Assembly (NCBI GenBank): GCA_964372165.1
Contig: CAYJPT010000021.1
Coordinates: 1-22,466 of the forward strand
Direction of reading: 5' to 3'
Source: CAYJAD01 sp964372165
Lineage (GTDB): Bacteria > Desulfobacterota > Desulfovibrionia > Desulfovibrionales > Desulfovibrionaceae
Length of the DNA: 22,466 nucleotides
Below the pieces are notes generated by a model, which saw only the letters and a list, made by a program, of their open reading frames with translations, was not told the origin of the DNA and did no database searches. Both the position numbers and the translations under genes were made by a program. Shown piece after piece: positions 13,750 through 21,208 of the stretch; the stretch's first letter is position 1, and every line of letters starts with the position of its first letter.

Positions 13750-14802
13750 TTAATATATCTCTTTTATAGTACCACCGGCCAAAACTTGTCCAGAGTCATT
13801 ATAAAGTGCTGCTACTTGACCACATGCTGTAGGATTTTGTGAATTTTGAAAGTCAATACGCACATTATCCCCAACAAAACTTACGCGGGCACAAGCAGGA
13901 CTTTGCCTATAGCGTACACGCACATAAATATCCTGCGGCCAGTGTTTCGGCTCTACAAAATAATTCACTTCACTTACAACACAAGACCTTAATTCAAGCT
14001 CACTTGCAGTAGCAAGTACCAGTGTATTACTGCTTTGTACTTTACTGCAAACATATAGTGGCTCCTTCCACGCAATACCAAGACCACGCCGTTGCCCTTC
14101 AGTATATTGCCACAAACCTTTATGTTTTCCAAGTACAGACGCCTGCCCTTTTAGCACTATTGGCCCTTGCTTGGGAAGCTCCATTCCCCTTGCTATGGCT
14201 TCATCTTGCAAAAATGGTCGATAGGCATCTTGTGGAACAAAGCAAATTTCTTGGCTTTCTTTCACAATGGGTACTTTAATGTTACGTTTATGTAAGTATT
14301 CTATAATAAATTTCTTTTCCACATTGCCAAGTGGGAAAATAGTATTTTTGAGGTGGCTTTTAGGTACAAGAGCTAAAAAATAACTCTGGTCTTTGCGTTC
14401 ATCAACACCCTTTGCTAAACAATTTTCAGATATATCGTTACTACTTTGCGCATAATGCCCAGTTGCAAATAACTCTGCACCAAGCTTTAAAGCTGCTTCA
14501 TAAAGCAATCCAAACTTAATGTGTTTATTACACCAAGCACATGGATTCGGTGTTAAACCATCAAGATATGACTTTATAAATGGATTAATTACCAATGCAT
14601 CAAATTCATTACGTACATCTAAAATATGTAAAGGGATTTGCCTACTTGCGCATAATTCTCGCAAACCATCTGTTGGAGAATTAAGCAAGGTTGGCAAAAA
14701 AAGACCATGTAAGGCAATGAGTTTGTGCCCTTGCTCATGTAGGCTAATTAAGGCATATAGTGAATCTGCGCCGCCACTTACGGCAACGGCAATGCGTCCC
14801 AT
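13750..14802 (-). CDS. mnmA: tRNA-specific 2-thiouridylase
   Basis: MnmA activates U34 of tRNAs for Lys, Glu and Gln with ATP and inserts sulfur to give 2-thiouridine. Seen in the 350 residues: the PP-loop SGGADS (9-14), the NPCAWCNKHIKFG segment with Cys88 and Cys91 (Cys91 at the usual position of the first catalytic cysteine), ATGHYA, KDQSYFL, and the second catalytic cysteine Cys187 in SQEICFVP. The family more often has SGGVDS; Ala12 replaces Val here. The ATG follows the stop of the ABC ATPase gene directly (TAAATG) with no clear ribosome site, so translation is likely coupled. The link with an amino-acid transporter looks positional rather than functional. Confidence 0.9.
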   Translation of the reverse strand: MGRIAVAVSGGADSLYALISLHEQGHKLIALHGLFLPTLLNSPTDGLRELCASRQIPLHILDVRNEFDALVINPFIKSYLDGLTPNPCAWCNKHIKFGLLYEAALKLGAELFATGHYAQSSNDISENCLAKGVDERKDQSYFLALVPKSHLKNTIFPLGNVEKKFIIEYLHKRNIKVPIVKESQEICFVPQDAYRPFLQDEAIARGMELPKQGPIVLKGQASVLGKHKGLWQYTEGQRRGLGIAWKEPLYVCSKVQSSNTLVLATASELELRSCVVSEVNYFVEPKHWPQDIYVRVRYRQSPACARVSFVGDNVRIDFQNSQNPTACGQVAALYNDSGQVLAGGTIKEIY

Positions 14803-15549
14803 TTATAAAATTTGGTTTAAGAATTGCTTTAAGCGCGGCGCACGTGGTGAAGCAAAAATTTGATCCGGTGATCCTTCTTCCACAATTTGCCCTTGATCCA
14901 TAAAAATAACCCGATCTGCAACGGTGCGTGCAAAGCCCATTTCATGGGTGACGCAAACCATTGTCATGCCATCTTCTGCAAGATTAACCATTACATCAAG
15001 CACTTCACCAACCATTTCTGGGTCAAGTGATGACGTTGGCTCGTCAAAAAGCATGATATCAGGTTGCATGGCAAGAGCTCTAGCTATAGCCACACGCTGT
15101 TGTTGACCACCTGAAAGCATAGCAGGAAACACATTTGCTTTTTCGCTAATACCTACTTTTTTCAATAATACGAGGGCTTGTTCCTCTGCATCAGCCTTAC
15201 TAATACCACGTAGCTTTATTGGGCCCATAGTAAGGTTTTGCAAAACAGTCTTATGTGGAAAGAGATTAAATTGTTGAAAAACCATACCCACATTTTGGCG
15301 TATTTTATTAATGTCATGCTCACGTGAATTAACATCTAAACCTTCAACTAAAATAAGACCTTTGTCTATTTCTTCAAGGCGATTAATGGAACGCAATAAT
15401 GTAGACTTGCCAGAGCCAGAAGGACCTATAATAACAACACGTTGGCCTGAGTGAATATCAAGGCTTACATCTTGAAGTGCAGGAAGCTCTCCAAAATATT
15501 TCCATACGTGCCGTATGCTTATGATGGCATTATTATTTTCGTTTGTCAT
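14803..15549 (-). CDS. Polar amino-acid ABC transporter ATP-binding protein
   Basis: This is the ATPase subunit of a polar amino-acid importer (GlnQ/HisP/ArtP type), 248 residues. Visible motifs are Walker A GPSGSGKST (42-50, Lys48), the Q-loop VFQQFNLFPH (90-99), the ABC signature LSGGQQQR (145-152), Walker B IMLFDEP (165-171), the D-loop SSLD and the switch His202 in VTHEMGF. These subunits power uptake by a cytoplasmic dimer bound to the permease. Its start overlaps the end of the permease gene by 17 bases, and mnmA follows without a gap. Family and subunit are certain; the amino acid transported is not. Confidence 0.95.
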   Translation of the reverse strand: MTNENNNAIISIRHVWKYFGELPALQDVSLDIHSGQRVVIIGPSGSGKSTLLRSINRLEEIDKGLILVEGLDVNSREHDINKIRQNVGMVFQQFNLFPHKTVLQNLTMGPIKLRGISKADAEEQALVLLKKVGISEKANVFPAMLSGGQQQRVAIARALAMQPDIMLFDEPTSSLDPEMVGEVLDVMVNLAEDGMTMVCVTHEMGFARTVADRVIFMDQGQIVEEGSPDQIFASPRAPRLKQFLNQIL

Positions 15550-16351
15550 AATAGTTTAATCTTGCTTCCATTACACTGACACACTTTGATAAAAGTAGCG
15601 TAATAATTAAATATATCAGGGCAATTATAGTATAGGTTTCAAAGTATAAATACGTTTTAGCAGCAAAGCTACGCCCACGTTGCATAAGGTCAGGCATAGC
15701 CATAACTGAAACTAAAGAAGTATCTTTAAGCATAGCGATGCATTCATTACCTACAGGAGGCAATATTGTACGCCAAGCTTGGGGTAAAATCACTAAAAAC
15801 ATAGTTTGAAAACGATTAAATCCCAAGGAGCGAGCAGCTTCCATTTGCCCCTTAGGTATGGCTAAAATACCGGCTCTAAAAACTTCGCCCATATATGCAC
15901 CATAGCAAAAGCTAATGGCAATGACAGCAGAGGCAAGCCCACTTACATTGAGAAATTTAGCAAGCGCGTAGTAAATATAAAATATTTGTACAAGTAATGG
16001 AATACCACGAATCACTTCAACATAGGTTGAAGCAACAAGGTTAATTATTCTATTGCGAGAAATACGCCCAAGACCGGTCAAAAGCCCTAAGGGGATAGCA
16101 CAAGCTATGGATAGCATAGTCACTTGAAATGTAACCAAAAGCCCATCAGGCAAAAAAGCTATAATTTCAAGATAAGGCTCAGGCCACATCATGCATAAAC
16201 AAATTAATGCAATAATAGCCCCTGCCAAAGCAATGGACCATGCATTGACAAGCCGCCACTCTTTTGGGTCAGGAATAGAGGCGCCATCAGTTACTAAGAT
16301 ACTGATATTTCCAGGTTGTGCGGCTGGCTTTTGAGGATTATGTTCATGCAT
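15533..16351 (-). CDS. Polar amino-acid ABC transporter permease
   Basis: This is the membrane subunit of the importer, of the His/Glu/Gln/Arg permease family. Counting from the in-frame TTG at 16369, a hydrophilic, Pro-rich N-terminal stretch leads to a first helix (about 46-63). The permease core, from about 77, contains the EAA loop EAARSLGFNRFQ with ILPQAWRTILPP, which docks on the ATPase. I start at the ATG at 16351 (272 residues) because GAGGGG lies seven bases before it. The core is of normal length with an extra N-terminal helix. It follows the binding-protein gene after an intercistronic hairpin and overlaps the ATPase gene. Confidence 0.92.
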   Translation of the reverse strand: MHEHNPQKPAAQPGNISILVTDGASIPDPKEWRLVNAWSIALAGAIIALICLCMMWPEPYLEIIAFLPDGLLVTFQVTMLSIACAIPLGLLTGLGRISRNRIINLVASTYVEVIRGIPLLVQIFYIYYALAKFLNVSGLASAVIAISFCYGAYMGEVFRAGILAIPKGQMEAARSLGFNRFQTMFLVILPQAWRTILPPVGNECIAMLKDTSLVSVMAMPDLMQRGRSFAAKTYLYFETYTIIALIYLIITLLLSKCVSVMEARLNYYDKRK

Positions 16352-16358
16352 GTTTAAG

Positions 16359-16364
16359 CCCCTC
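16359..16364 (-). promoter_or_regulatory. Ribosome site that fixes the permease start
   Basis: GAGGGG (minus strand) sits seven bases before the ATG at 16351. The TTG at 16369 lies upstream of it and has no ribosome site. Confidence 0.65.
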
Positions 16365-16389
16365 TGCAAAGCTTTTTACTATGGTAAAA

Positions 16390-16423
16390 TAGCACAAGCA
16401 CTTAGAAATAAATGCTTGTGCTA
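16390..16423 (-). terminator. Intercistronic terminator-like hairpin (attenuator)
   Basis: Read on the minus strand, an 11-bp perfect stem (TAGCACAAGCA with TGCTTGTGCTA, 12-base loop) is followed by TTTTACC. It stands between the binding-protein stop (16438) and the permease start (16351). Such hairpins in ABC-importer operons stop part of the transcription or protect the upstream mRNA, giving more binding protein than membrane subunits. Confidence 0.65.
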
Positions 16424-16437
16424 AAACGATATGTTTA

Positions 16438-17181
16438 CTATTCAGCGCCCATCCACTTAATCTTTAGCTCTTTTTCAATGCCTTTTTCTTTTACAAGCTT
16501 GATACCTGCATTAAGCATTTTTACAATTTCGTCATTACCTTTTTTCACTGTAAAGCCATAATATTCAGCTTCAGGAGTTTGCAAAACAACCTTAAACTTA
16601 TTAGTAAAGTCCTGTTGTTTATTGGCATAATATTTAGCAACTGGGTCATCACACATTACAGCATCAATGCGACCATTGGCCATATCTTGCATAGCTAGGC
16701 CTACATCTTCATATTCACGTATGGTAGCGCCAGTTTTGGCTTTTTCCATAACAAAAATACCAGTAGTACCGATTTGGCCCCCTACTTTTTTGCCTTTTAA
16801 ATCAGCAAGGCTTTTTACAGGAGAATCTTTTGGGACTATAAGAGCTTGATAAATTTCACAATATGGGTCAGAAAATGAAAATTGTTTTTGACGCTCAGGA
16901 GTAATAGTTACAGAGGATGCAACAATATCATAATTGCCAGCTGCAACACCTGCAAAAATACCATCCCATGCAATATTTTTAATCTCAAACTTTACGCCAA
17001 CCTCTTTGGCAATAGCACGCAAATAATCACTAGAATAACCCATTATTTGCTTTTTATTATCTAAAAATTCCATGGGCGGCCATGTACCATCAGAAGCAAC
17101 AGTGTAAGTTTTTTCTGCAGCTTGAGCCACACTAGACATCATACCAAGTGTTAAAATAACAGCCAATAAATAGCGCATCAT
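16438..17181 (-). CDS. Polar amino-acid ABC transporter substrate-binding protein
   Basis: This 247-residue protein is the periplasmic receptor of the importer (SBP family 3). A signal peptide is plain: MMRYLLAVILTLGMMSSVAQA with cleavage before AEKTYTV. The mature part has the family start (VASDGTWPPMEFLD), the ligand-gripping SSVTITPERQKQFSFSDPY with its arginine, QIGTTG, and MCDDPVAKYY with the acidic residue that usually holds the amino group of the ligand. The ligand could be a basic, acidic or amide amino acid. A run of five G followed by A lies six bases before the first of two adjacent ATGs. It heads the gene train that goes on to permease, ATPase, mnmA, lepB and comM. Confidence 0.93.
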   Translation of the reverse strand: MMRYLLAVILTLGMMSSVAQAAEKTYTVASDGTWPPMEFLDNKKQIMGYSSDYLRAIAKEVGVKFEIKNIAWDGIFAGVAAGNYDIVASSVTITPERQKQFSFSDPYCEIYQALIVPKDSPVKSLADLKGKKVGGQIGTTGIFVMEKAKTGATIREYEDVGLAMQDMANGRIDAVMCDDPVAKYYANKQQDFTNKFKVVLQTPEAEYYGFTVKKGNDEIVKMLNAGIKLVKEKGIEKELKIKWMGAE

Positions 17182-17187
17182 TTATAA

Positions 17188-17193
17188 TCCCCC
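17188..17193 (-). promoter_or_regulatory. G-run ribosome site of the binding-protein gene
   Basis: GGGGGA on the minus strand, six bases before the ATG at 17181, is more G-rich than the usual AGGAGG. With the preceding A it is complementary over seven bases to the loop of hairpin 1 of the candidate small RNA at 5378-5486. Confidence 0.6.
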
Positions 17194-17217
17194 TTAAAAT
17201 GTTTATGTAAGCAGTAT

Positions 17218-17246
17218 CCATTACTAAAAAAAATGTTAAATGTCAA
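17218..17246 (-). promoter_or_regulatory. Possible promoter of the amino-acid transporter gene train
   Basis: A perfect -35 TTGACA (minus strand, 17246-17241) is followed after 17 bases by TAATGG, a poor -10. Position about 40 bases before the start codon is suitable, but the -10 is weak. Confidence 0.3.
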
Positions 17247-17336
17247 GCCAGCTTCATTAAGTGACGACCTTAACTATACAAATGAAAAACACTTTTATAT
17301 TGCAACAATAGAATTTAAATCTGGACGAGTAAAATA

Positions 17337-17951
17337 CTAGAAGTAAGTAAAAAGGGCTGTAACAATAATGGGTACAAGTAAAGTTAATACCATGCCGGAA
17401 AAAACTCCCATAATAGCATAACGCTCTCCTGCATATTTTGCAATGACTGGCATACATGTATCCATTGCGGCTGCACCACCTGAGGCCACGGGAGCAAATC
17501 CGCCAGCTATGCGCACCAAAAGCGGAGCAAAAAGCAGAGTCACAAGCTCACGGCTTACATTAGCAAGTAGGGCTACAGAGCCAAGCTCAGCATCACCTAG
17601 GCGTGTTATTATCACACTTGATAAACTATAATACCCAAGCCCTGCACCAACACCCATAGCATCACGTAATGAAATATCTTGTGCAAACATTCCAAGCAAC
17701 ACATAGGATAAAAAACTACCAAGAGCGCTACCCACTATAATTCCAAGAGGTAATAATAAAATTTTCAGTCCAAATTCACGCACTATAAGAAAATTACGTG
17801 TATCAAAACCCATGCACATACCTGCAAGTAAAAGCATAAAATACAGTGCTAAGCCTAGTATTTCACTACCTATATCCGCAGGAATAATATGTGCCTTTCC
17901 GGCTACAACGCCGCTTAAAAAGCAAATTAAAATAAGCAGGCCACCTTTCAC
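17337..17951 (-). CDS. lysO: Lysine exporter LysO, large (C-terminal) part
   Basis: This 204-residue membrane protein corresponds to the C-terminal two thirds of the lysine exporter LysO (YbjE, DUF340 family). It has about six helices and the conserved GVGAGLGYYSLSSVIIT and AAAMDTCMPVIAKY regions, which in LysO contain residues needed for lysine export. It starts with GTG overlapping the stop of the small LysO gene (GTGA), with AAGGCAGG a few bases before. In E. coli the two parts are one protein; two-gene forms are seen in other bacteria. The intact start and tight coupling argue for a real two-subunit exporter rather than a broken gene. It may balance the nearby amino-acid importer. Confidence 0.85.
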   Translation of the reverse strand: MKGGLLILICFLSGVVAGKAHIIPADIGSEILGLALYFMLLLAGMCMGFDTRNFLIVREFGLKILLLPLGIIVGSALGSFLSYVLLGMFAQDISLRDAMGVGAGLGYYSLSSVIITRLGDAELGSVALLANVSRELVTLLFAPLLVRIAGGFAPVASGGAAAMDTCMPVIAKYAGERYAIMGVFSGMVLTLLVPIIVTALFTYF

Positions 17952-18226
17952 GGTTTACCTGCCTTAAAAATCACATTATAAATGCCCCACGTTACAAAAA
18001 TACTACCAAACGAACAAAGCGCACCTATAAGCACACCTTGCAGTCCAAGGTCAGCAAGGCGTGAAATTAAGTCGTCATTTCCACCAAGGTTTAAGCCAAT
18101 TAAAAAAAGTAGTGCGTAAATTACGAATGAAAGAGCATGATTTGTTATGCGTATGACTTGTGGTTTATTACGCAAAGAGTAGCCAATTGGAATACCAGCA
18201 ACAATAAGACCTACTTCTAGCAACAT
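17948..18226 (-). CDS. Lysine exporter LysO, small (N-terminal) part
   Basis: This protein of 92 residues from the ATG at 18226 (96 from a GTG at 18238) has three hydrophobic helices and matches the N-terminal third of LysO: MLLEVGLIVAGIPIGYSLRN, then FVIYALLFLIGLNLGGNDDL, then GVLIGALCSFGSIFVTWGIY. The ATG start aligns better with the known N-terminus of LysO; neither start has a strong ribosome site. Its stop overlaps the start of the large part by four bases. The gene lies about 30 bases after the stop of the large membrane protein gene upstream, so all three may share one transcript. Confidence 0.8.
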   Translation of the reverse strand: MLLEVGLIVAGIPIGYSLRNKPQVIRITNHALSFVIYALLFLIGLNLGGNDDLISRLADLGLQGVLIGALCSFGSIFVTWGIYNVIFKAGKP

Positions 18227-18259
18227 ATTACACACCACACTGACATAACTAACCTACAC

Positions 18260-19882
18260 TTAGCGGTATATTTTTACCAAGGTATAGTGAGCATTTTCCC
18301 ACACAATGTGCCCCACTCTGGCTACAGCTCCTCTATCTGATTTACGTGAGCTAAGTACGTAATCTGCACCACTTTCAACTGCTAAGTCTACAAATGCCGT
18401 ACGAGATGACATCATCCGATATTGAGTATAGTGCCAAAAGCGTAAGCCTTTTATATCTTTTGCAAAATAGTAAATACTAGGATCGCGCCAATTATAAACT
18501 AAGGGACGTAAAGCTTTATATCTAATGGCACGATCACCAGAGTCATGATAAATTAATGCATCTTTTTCGGTATATTTTTGCAAAGCTTTAATCATCTCTG
18601 CTCGGCGGATATTATTGGCATATGCTTGCTCATAGCGTTCAGAATCAAGCACATTCCAAAACCAAAGCGCGCTGGTACGCAAGAGATCTTGTTGCCCACC
18701 AATGAACAACCCACCAATAAACATAAACCAGAAAAAAGCAGCAGTTCCCTTGCTCAACATATTCTTTTGTGAGGCAATACGCCACAACATATTAAATAAC
18801 ATGAAGCCTAAGCAAGTCGCAAAAAACATTGTGAAGCGCAAAGTACGAATAATATTTGATAATGAAGAGTGACGCCCCGTGGCATTAGCTATTTCTTTAT
18901 CTAACAAGAAAATAGCCAAACATATACCAACACCTGCAAACCATAGCATAATTTGCAAGGCTTGCTCACGCTCTTTTTCGTTACCAAAACGGCGCAAAAG
19001 TACAAAACCAGCTAAACCTACGCCAAATAGCACAGGCCGAGGGAATTGGAAGAAAAAACGCCCCAAAGCTTGCCAGTATTCGGTGTAGCCAATATTATAG
19101 CGCATACGTAAAATTTCTTTTAGCAATGTGACATCATCAGCACTTAAAATGAGCCCTGGGCGGATAAATTTTAATGCAAAAGGCATTAAAGGTATCAAAA
19201 AGCAACATCCAGTTATTAACATCCAAATGGCATGTTTTTTAAGAGACACATCTTTTGGTTTGCATGCTGCAAAGCCTAACCAAAATCCCATAGCTGTCGG
19301 CAAAGTACTTATAGCATGCACATAGGCCATAAGCCCAATAGCAAACATAAATACCGGCCAATATCGTGGCGTATGCAAAATTCGCAAGGCTACCACTATA
19401 AATAGAGCATATAAAGTTGAGAAGTTACTACGTGGCACATGATCGAGGAATCCGTTGCCCCAAAATGTACCCCATTCTACCCACATCACTTGTCCCATGA
19501 TGATGGTAAATGCTATGGCTTGCCAACGCTGCTTTAGCAAAAACACGCCTAGAATATAAAAAGTCAAGTGATGTAAAAAGAATTGAATACCAGTGAGTTG
19601 TAAATAAGCTAACCCATAGTTTTCACCACCGGCAATCATGCTAACTAGGTAGGTAACAACAGTAGCATGTATGGTATAATCTTCTTCATTGTCATATACT
19701 GGATCATGAGCAAATATATCAGGATGCGCCATAGCCGCAGCCATGCTGGCGTAGTTGCAGGCATCAGTTGTCAAGTCAGTACCATCAATAGATGCGCCAA
19801 TACGCCCAAAGTGAACCACTAAGGACAAGCCAATCAAAACAACAAGAGCAAAGAAATCTATTTTTTTATTTGAAAATTGCAT
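18260..19882 (-). CDS. Multi-pass membrane protein, GT-C-like, unknown function
   Basis: I do not recognise a named family. The 540-residue protein has an initial helix (about 8-26), a first outer loop with several acidic residues (SIDGTDLTTDACNYASM), then about ten further helices up to residue 430, and a soluble C-terminal domain of about 110 residues (ERYEQAYANNIRRAEMIKAL to the end). A helix-rich body with an acidic first outer loop and a soluble tail resembles GT-C glycosyltransferases that use lipid-linked sugars. The tail phrases (DALIYHDSGDRAIRY, ESGADYVLSS) resemble tails of YfhO/mannosyltransferase-like proteins. No ribosome site is evident before the ATG. It is followed closely by the lysO pair, with no obvious functional link. 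Confidence 0.6.
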   Translation of the reverse strand: MQFSNKKIDFFALVVLIGLSLVVHFGRIGASIDGTDLTTDACNYASMAAAMAHPDIFAHDPVYDNEEDYTIHATVVTYLVSMIAGGENYGLAYLQLTGIQFFLHHLTFYILGVFLLKQRWQAIAFTIIMGQVMWVEWGTFWGNGFLDHVPRSNFSTLYALFIVVALRILHTPRYWPVFMFAIGLMAYVHAISTLPTAMGFWLGFAACKPKDVSLKKHAIWMLITGCCFLIPLMPFALKFIRPGLILSADDVTLLKEILRMRYNIGYTEYWQALGRFFFQFPRPVLFGVGLAGFVLLRRFGNEKEREQALQIMLWFAGVGICLAIFLLDKEIANATGRHSSLSNIIRTLRFTMFFATCLGFMLFNMLWRIASQKNMLSKGTAAFFWFMFIGGLFIGGQQDLLRTSALWFWNVLDSERYEQAYANNIRRAEMIKALQKYTEKDALIYHDSGDRAIRYKALRPLVYNWRDPSIYYFAKDIKGLRFWHYTQYRMMSSRTAFVDLAVESGADYVLSSRKSDRGAVARVGHIVWENAHYTLVKIYR

Positions 19883-20310
19883 AATAAATTATTTTACAAC
19901 AGCCATGGAAGATATAGCGCGTTGCCATATGGCTATAGCACGCCACTTATATAAAAAAGTACGCCTATGGTAAAGCATTATTTTATGGGAGCTGAAAAAC
20001 CATTTTAATTGGTCACACAAAAACTTTTGTACAGTAAAACTCATAAAAACATTATTTGCTAATAAAAAAGCCAGTTAAGAGCCACTAAAGTATTTTAGAT
20101 GACGCTAGACTAAAGATATATGCTAGACAAAGATATATGCTAGACAAAGATATATGCTAGGTGTATAAGGCATCTGCAATAAATTACACGTAAACATATG
20201 TTAGAATTATAATCATAATTTTCTTAGGTTTATTTGCTCACTATAATATAATGAAGAGCTTGTACTTATTTCATTAATAAAATAACTAAAATTTTTATCA
20301 TTAATCTTAT
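19883..20310. other. Divergent intergenic region before panC
   Basis: No gene is supported in these 428 bases. They separate the divergent membrane-protein gene (minus) and panC (plus) and hold a 10-bp palindrome GCCATATGGC at 19924-19933, a 17-bp tandem repeat (20104-20160) and two overlapping TATAAT boxes at 20242-20252 that may serve panC, though no good -35 is seen. Confidence 0.5.
20104..20160. repeat. 17-bp tandem repeat, 3.3 copies
   Basis: Unit GCTAGACAAAGATATAT occurs at 20122-20138 and 20139-20155. It is preceded by an 18-base variant with one extra T (20104-20121) and followed by a partial GCTAG. The two full copies are identical, suggesting recent slippage. Confidence 0.85.
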
Positions 20311-21156
20311 ATGCAAATCATCAAACAAACATCTGAAGTTTTTAATCTTTGCGCCAAGTGGCGTGAGGAAAATGTAAAAATAGCCTTAGTACCTACTATG
20401 GGGTTTTACCACGCAGGGCATGAATCACTTATGCGCTATGCCCGAGAACAAGCCCAAAAAGTTATTGTAAGCCTCTTTGTTAACCCAATGCAATTTGCAC
20501 CAACAGAGGACCTTGCTACCTACCCCCGTGATATTGATCGAGATGCAAGTATTGCCAAAGCATTGGGAGTTGATGCTCTTTTTATTCCAGGAGTTGAACA
20601 AATATATCCAACCAATTTTAGCACAGTTGTGGCATTACCCCAATTAAGTGCTGGGCTTTGTGGTAAAACACGCCCCACTCATTTTGATGGAGTTGCAACA
20701 ATTGTCTTAAAGCTTTTTATGCTTACACAAGCACATATTGCAGTTTTCGGGCAAAAAGATTGGCAGCAATTGACCATTATTAAACAAATGGTACATGATT
20801 TAAATATTCCTATACAAATACTTGGAAGGCCCATTGTACGTGAAGACGACGGATTAGCATTAAGCTCACGTAATATTTATTTAGACAAAAATGAAAGAAT
20901 GCAAGCGCCATTTATTTACAAAGGATTATGCGAGACAAGAGAAATGGCAGCAGTAGGTACTGATAGTCTCCACTTACTGCATCGTTTGCAAGAATTTTTT
21001 GCAAAACATATTCCACTTGGTAAGATTGATTACGCAAGTATTGTTGATGCAAACACCTTACAAGAACAAAATACAATTAATAATGAGTCGATTCTAGCTT
21101 GTGCCATGCATTTGGGCAAAGCACGACTTTTGGATAATATTATGTTATGTCAATAA
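20311..21156 (+). CDS. panC: Pantothenate synthetase
   Basis: PanC joins pantoate and beta-alanine with ATP to make pantothenate, the precursor of coenzyme A. In 281 residues one sees the nucleotide-binding MGFYHAGH (30-37, the HxGH motif), VNPMQFAP (57-64, pantoate-site Gln61), FGQKDWQQL (146-154), REDDGLALSSRN (177-188, the KMSKS-like region) and the short C-terminal lid domain. The usual motif is MGALHEGH; Phe-Tyr and Ala replace common residues, but both histidines stay. The N-terminus MQIIKQ matches family starts, yet no Shine-Dalgarno sequence precedes it, so the mRNA may be leaderless or poorly translated. metK follows after 52 bases; panB and panD are not in the window. Confidence 0.94.
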   Translation: MQIIKQTSEVFNLCAKWREENVKIALVPTMGFYHAGHESLMRYAREQAQKVIVSLFVNPMQFAPTEDLATYPRDIDRDASIAKALGVDALFIPGVEQIYPTNFSTVVALPQLSAGLCGKTRPTHFDGVATIVLKLFMLTQAHIAVFGQKDWQQLTIIKQMVHDLNIPIQILGRPIVREDDGLALSSRNIYLDKNERMQAPFIYKGLCETREMAAVGTDSLHLLHRLQEFFAKHIPLGKIDYASIVDANTLQEQNTINNESILACAMHLGKARLLDNIMLCQ

Positions 21157-21208
21157 ATTATATGTATTGAACTAAACATTTTTACACCATTGAAAACTAG
21201 GAGGATAC

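Noticed and set aside
17337..18226. Frameshifted lysO pseudogene
   Set aside because: Both parts have intact frames and a tidy GTGA coupling, and two-gene LysO forms are known; kept as a split exporter.
20104..20160. Short CRISPR array
   Set aside because: Units are directly adjacent at a 17-base period with no spacers and no cas genes nearby.
21157..21208. SAM riboswitch before metK
   Set aside because: Only 52 bases separate panC and metK, too few for a known SAM aptamer plus switch, and no matching core is seen.
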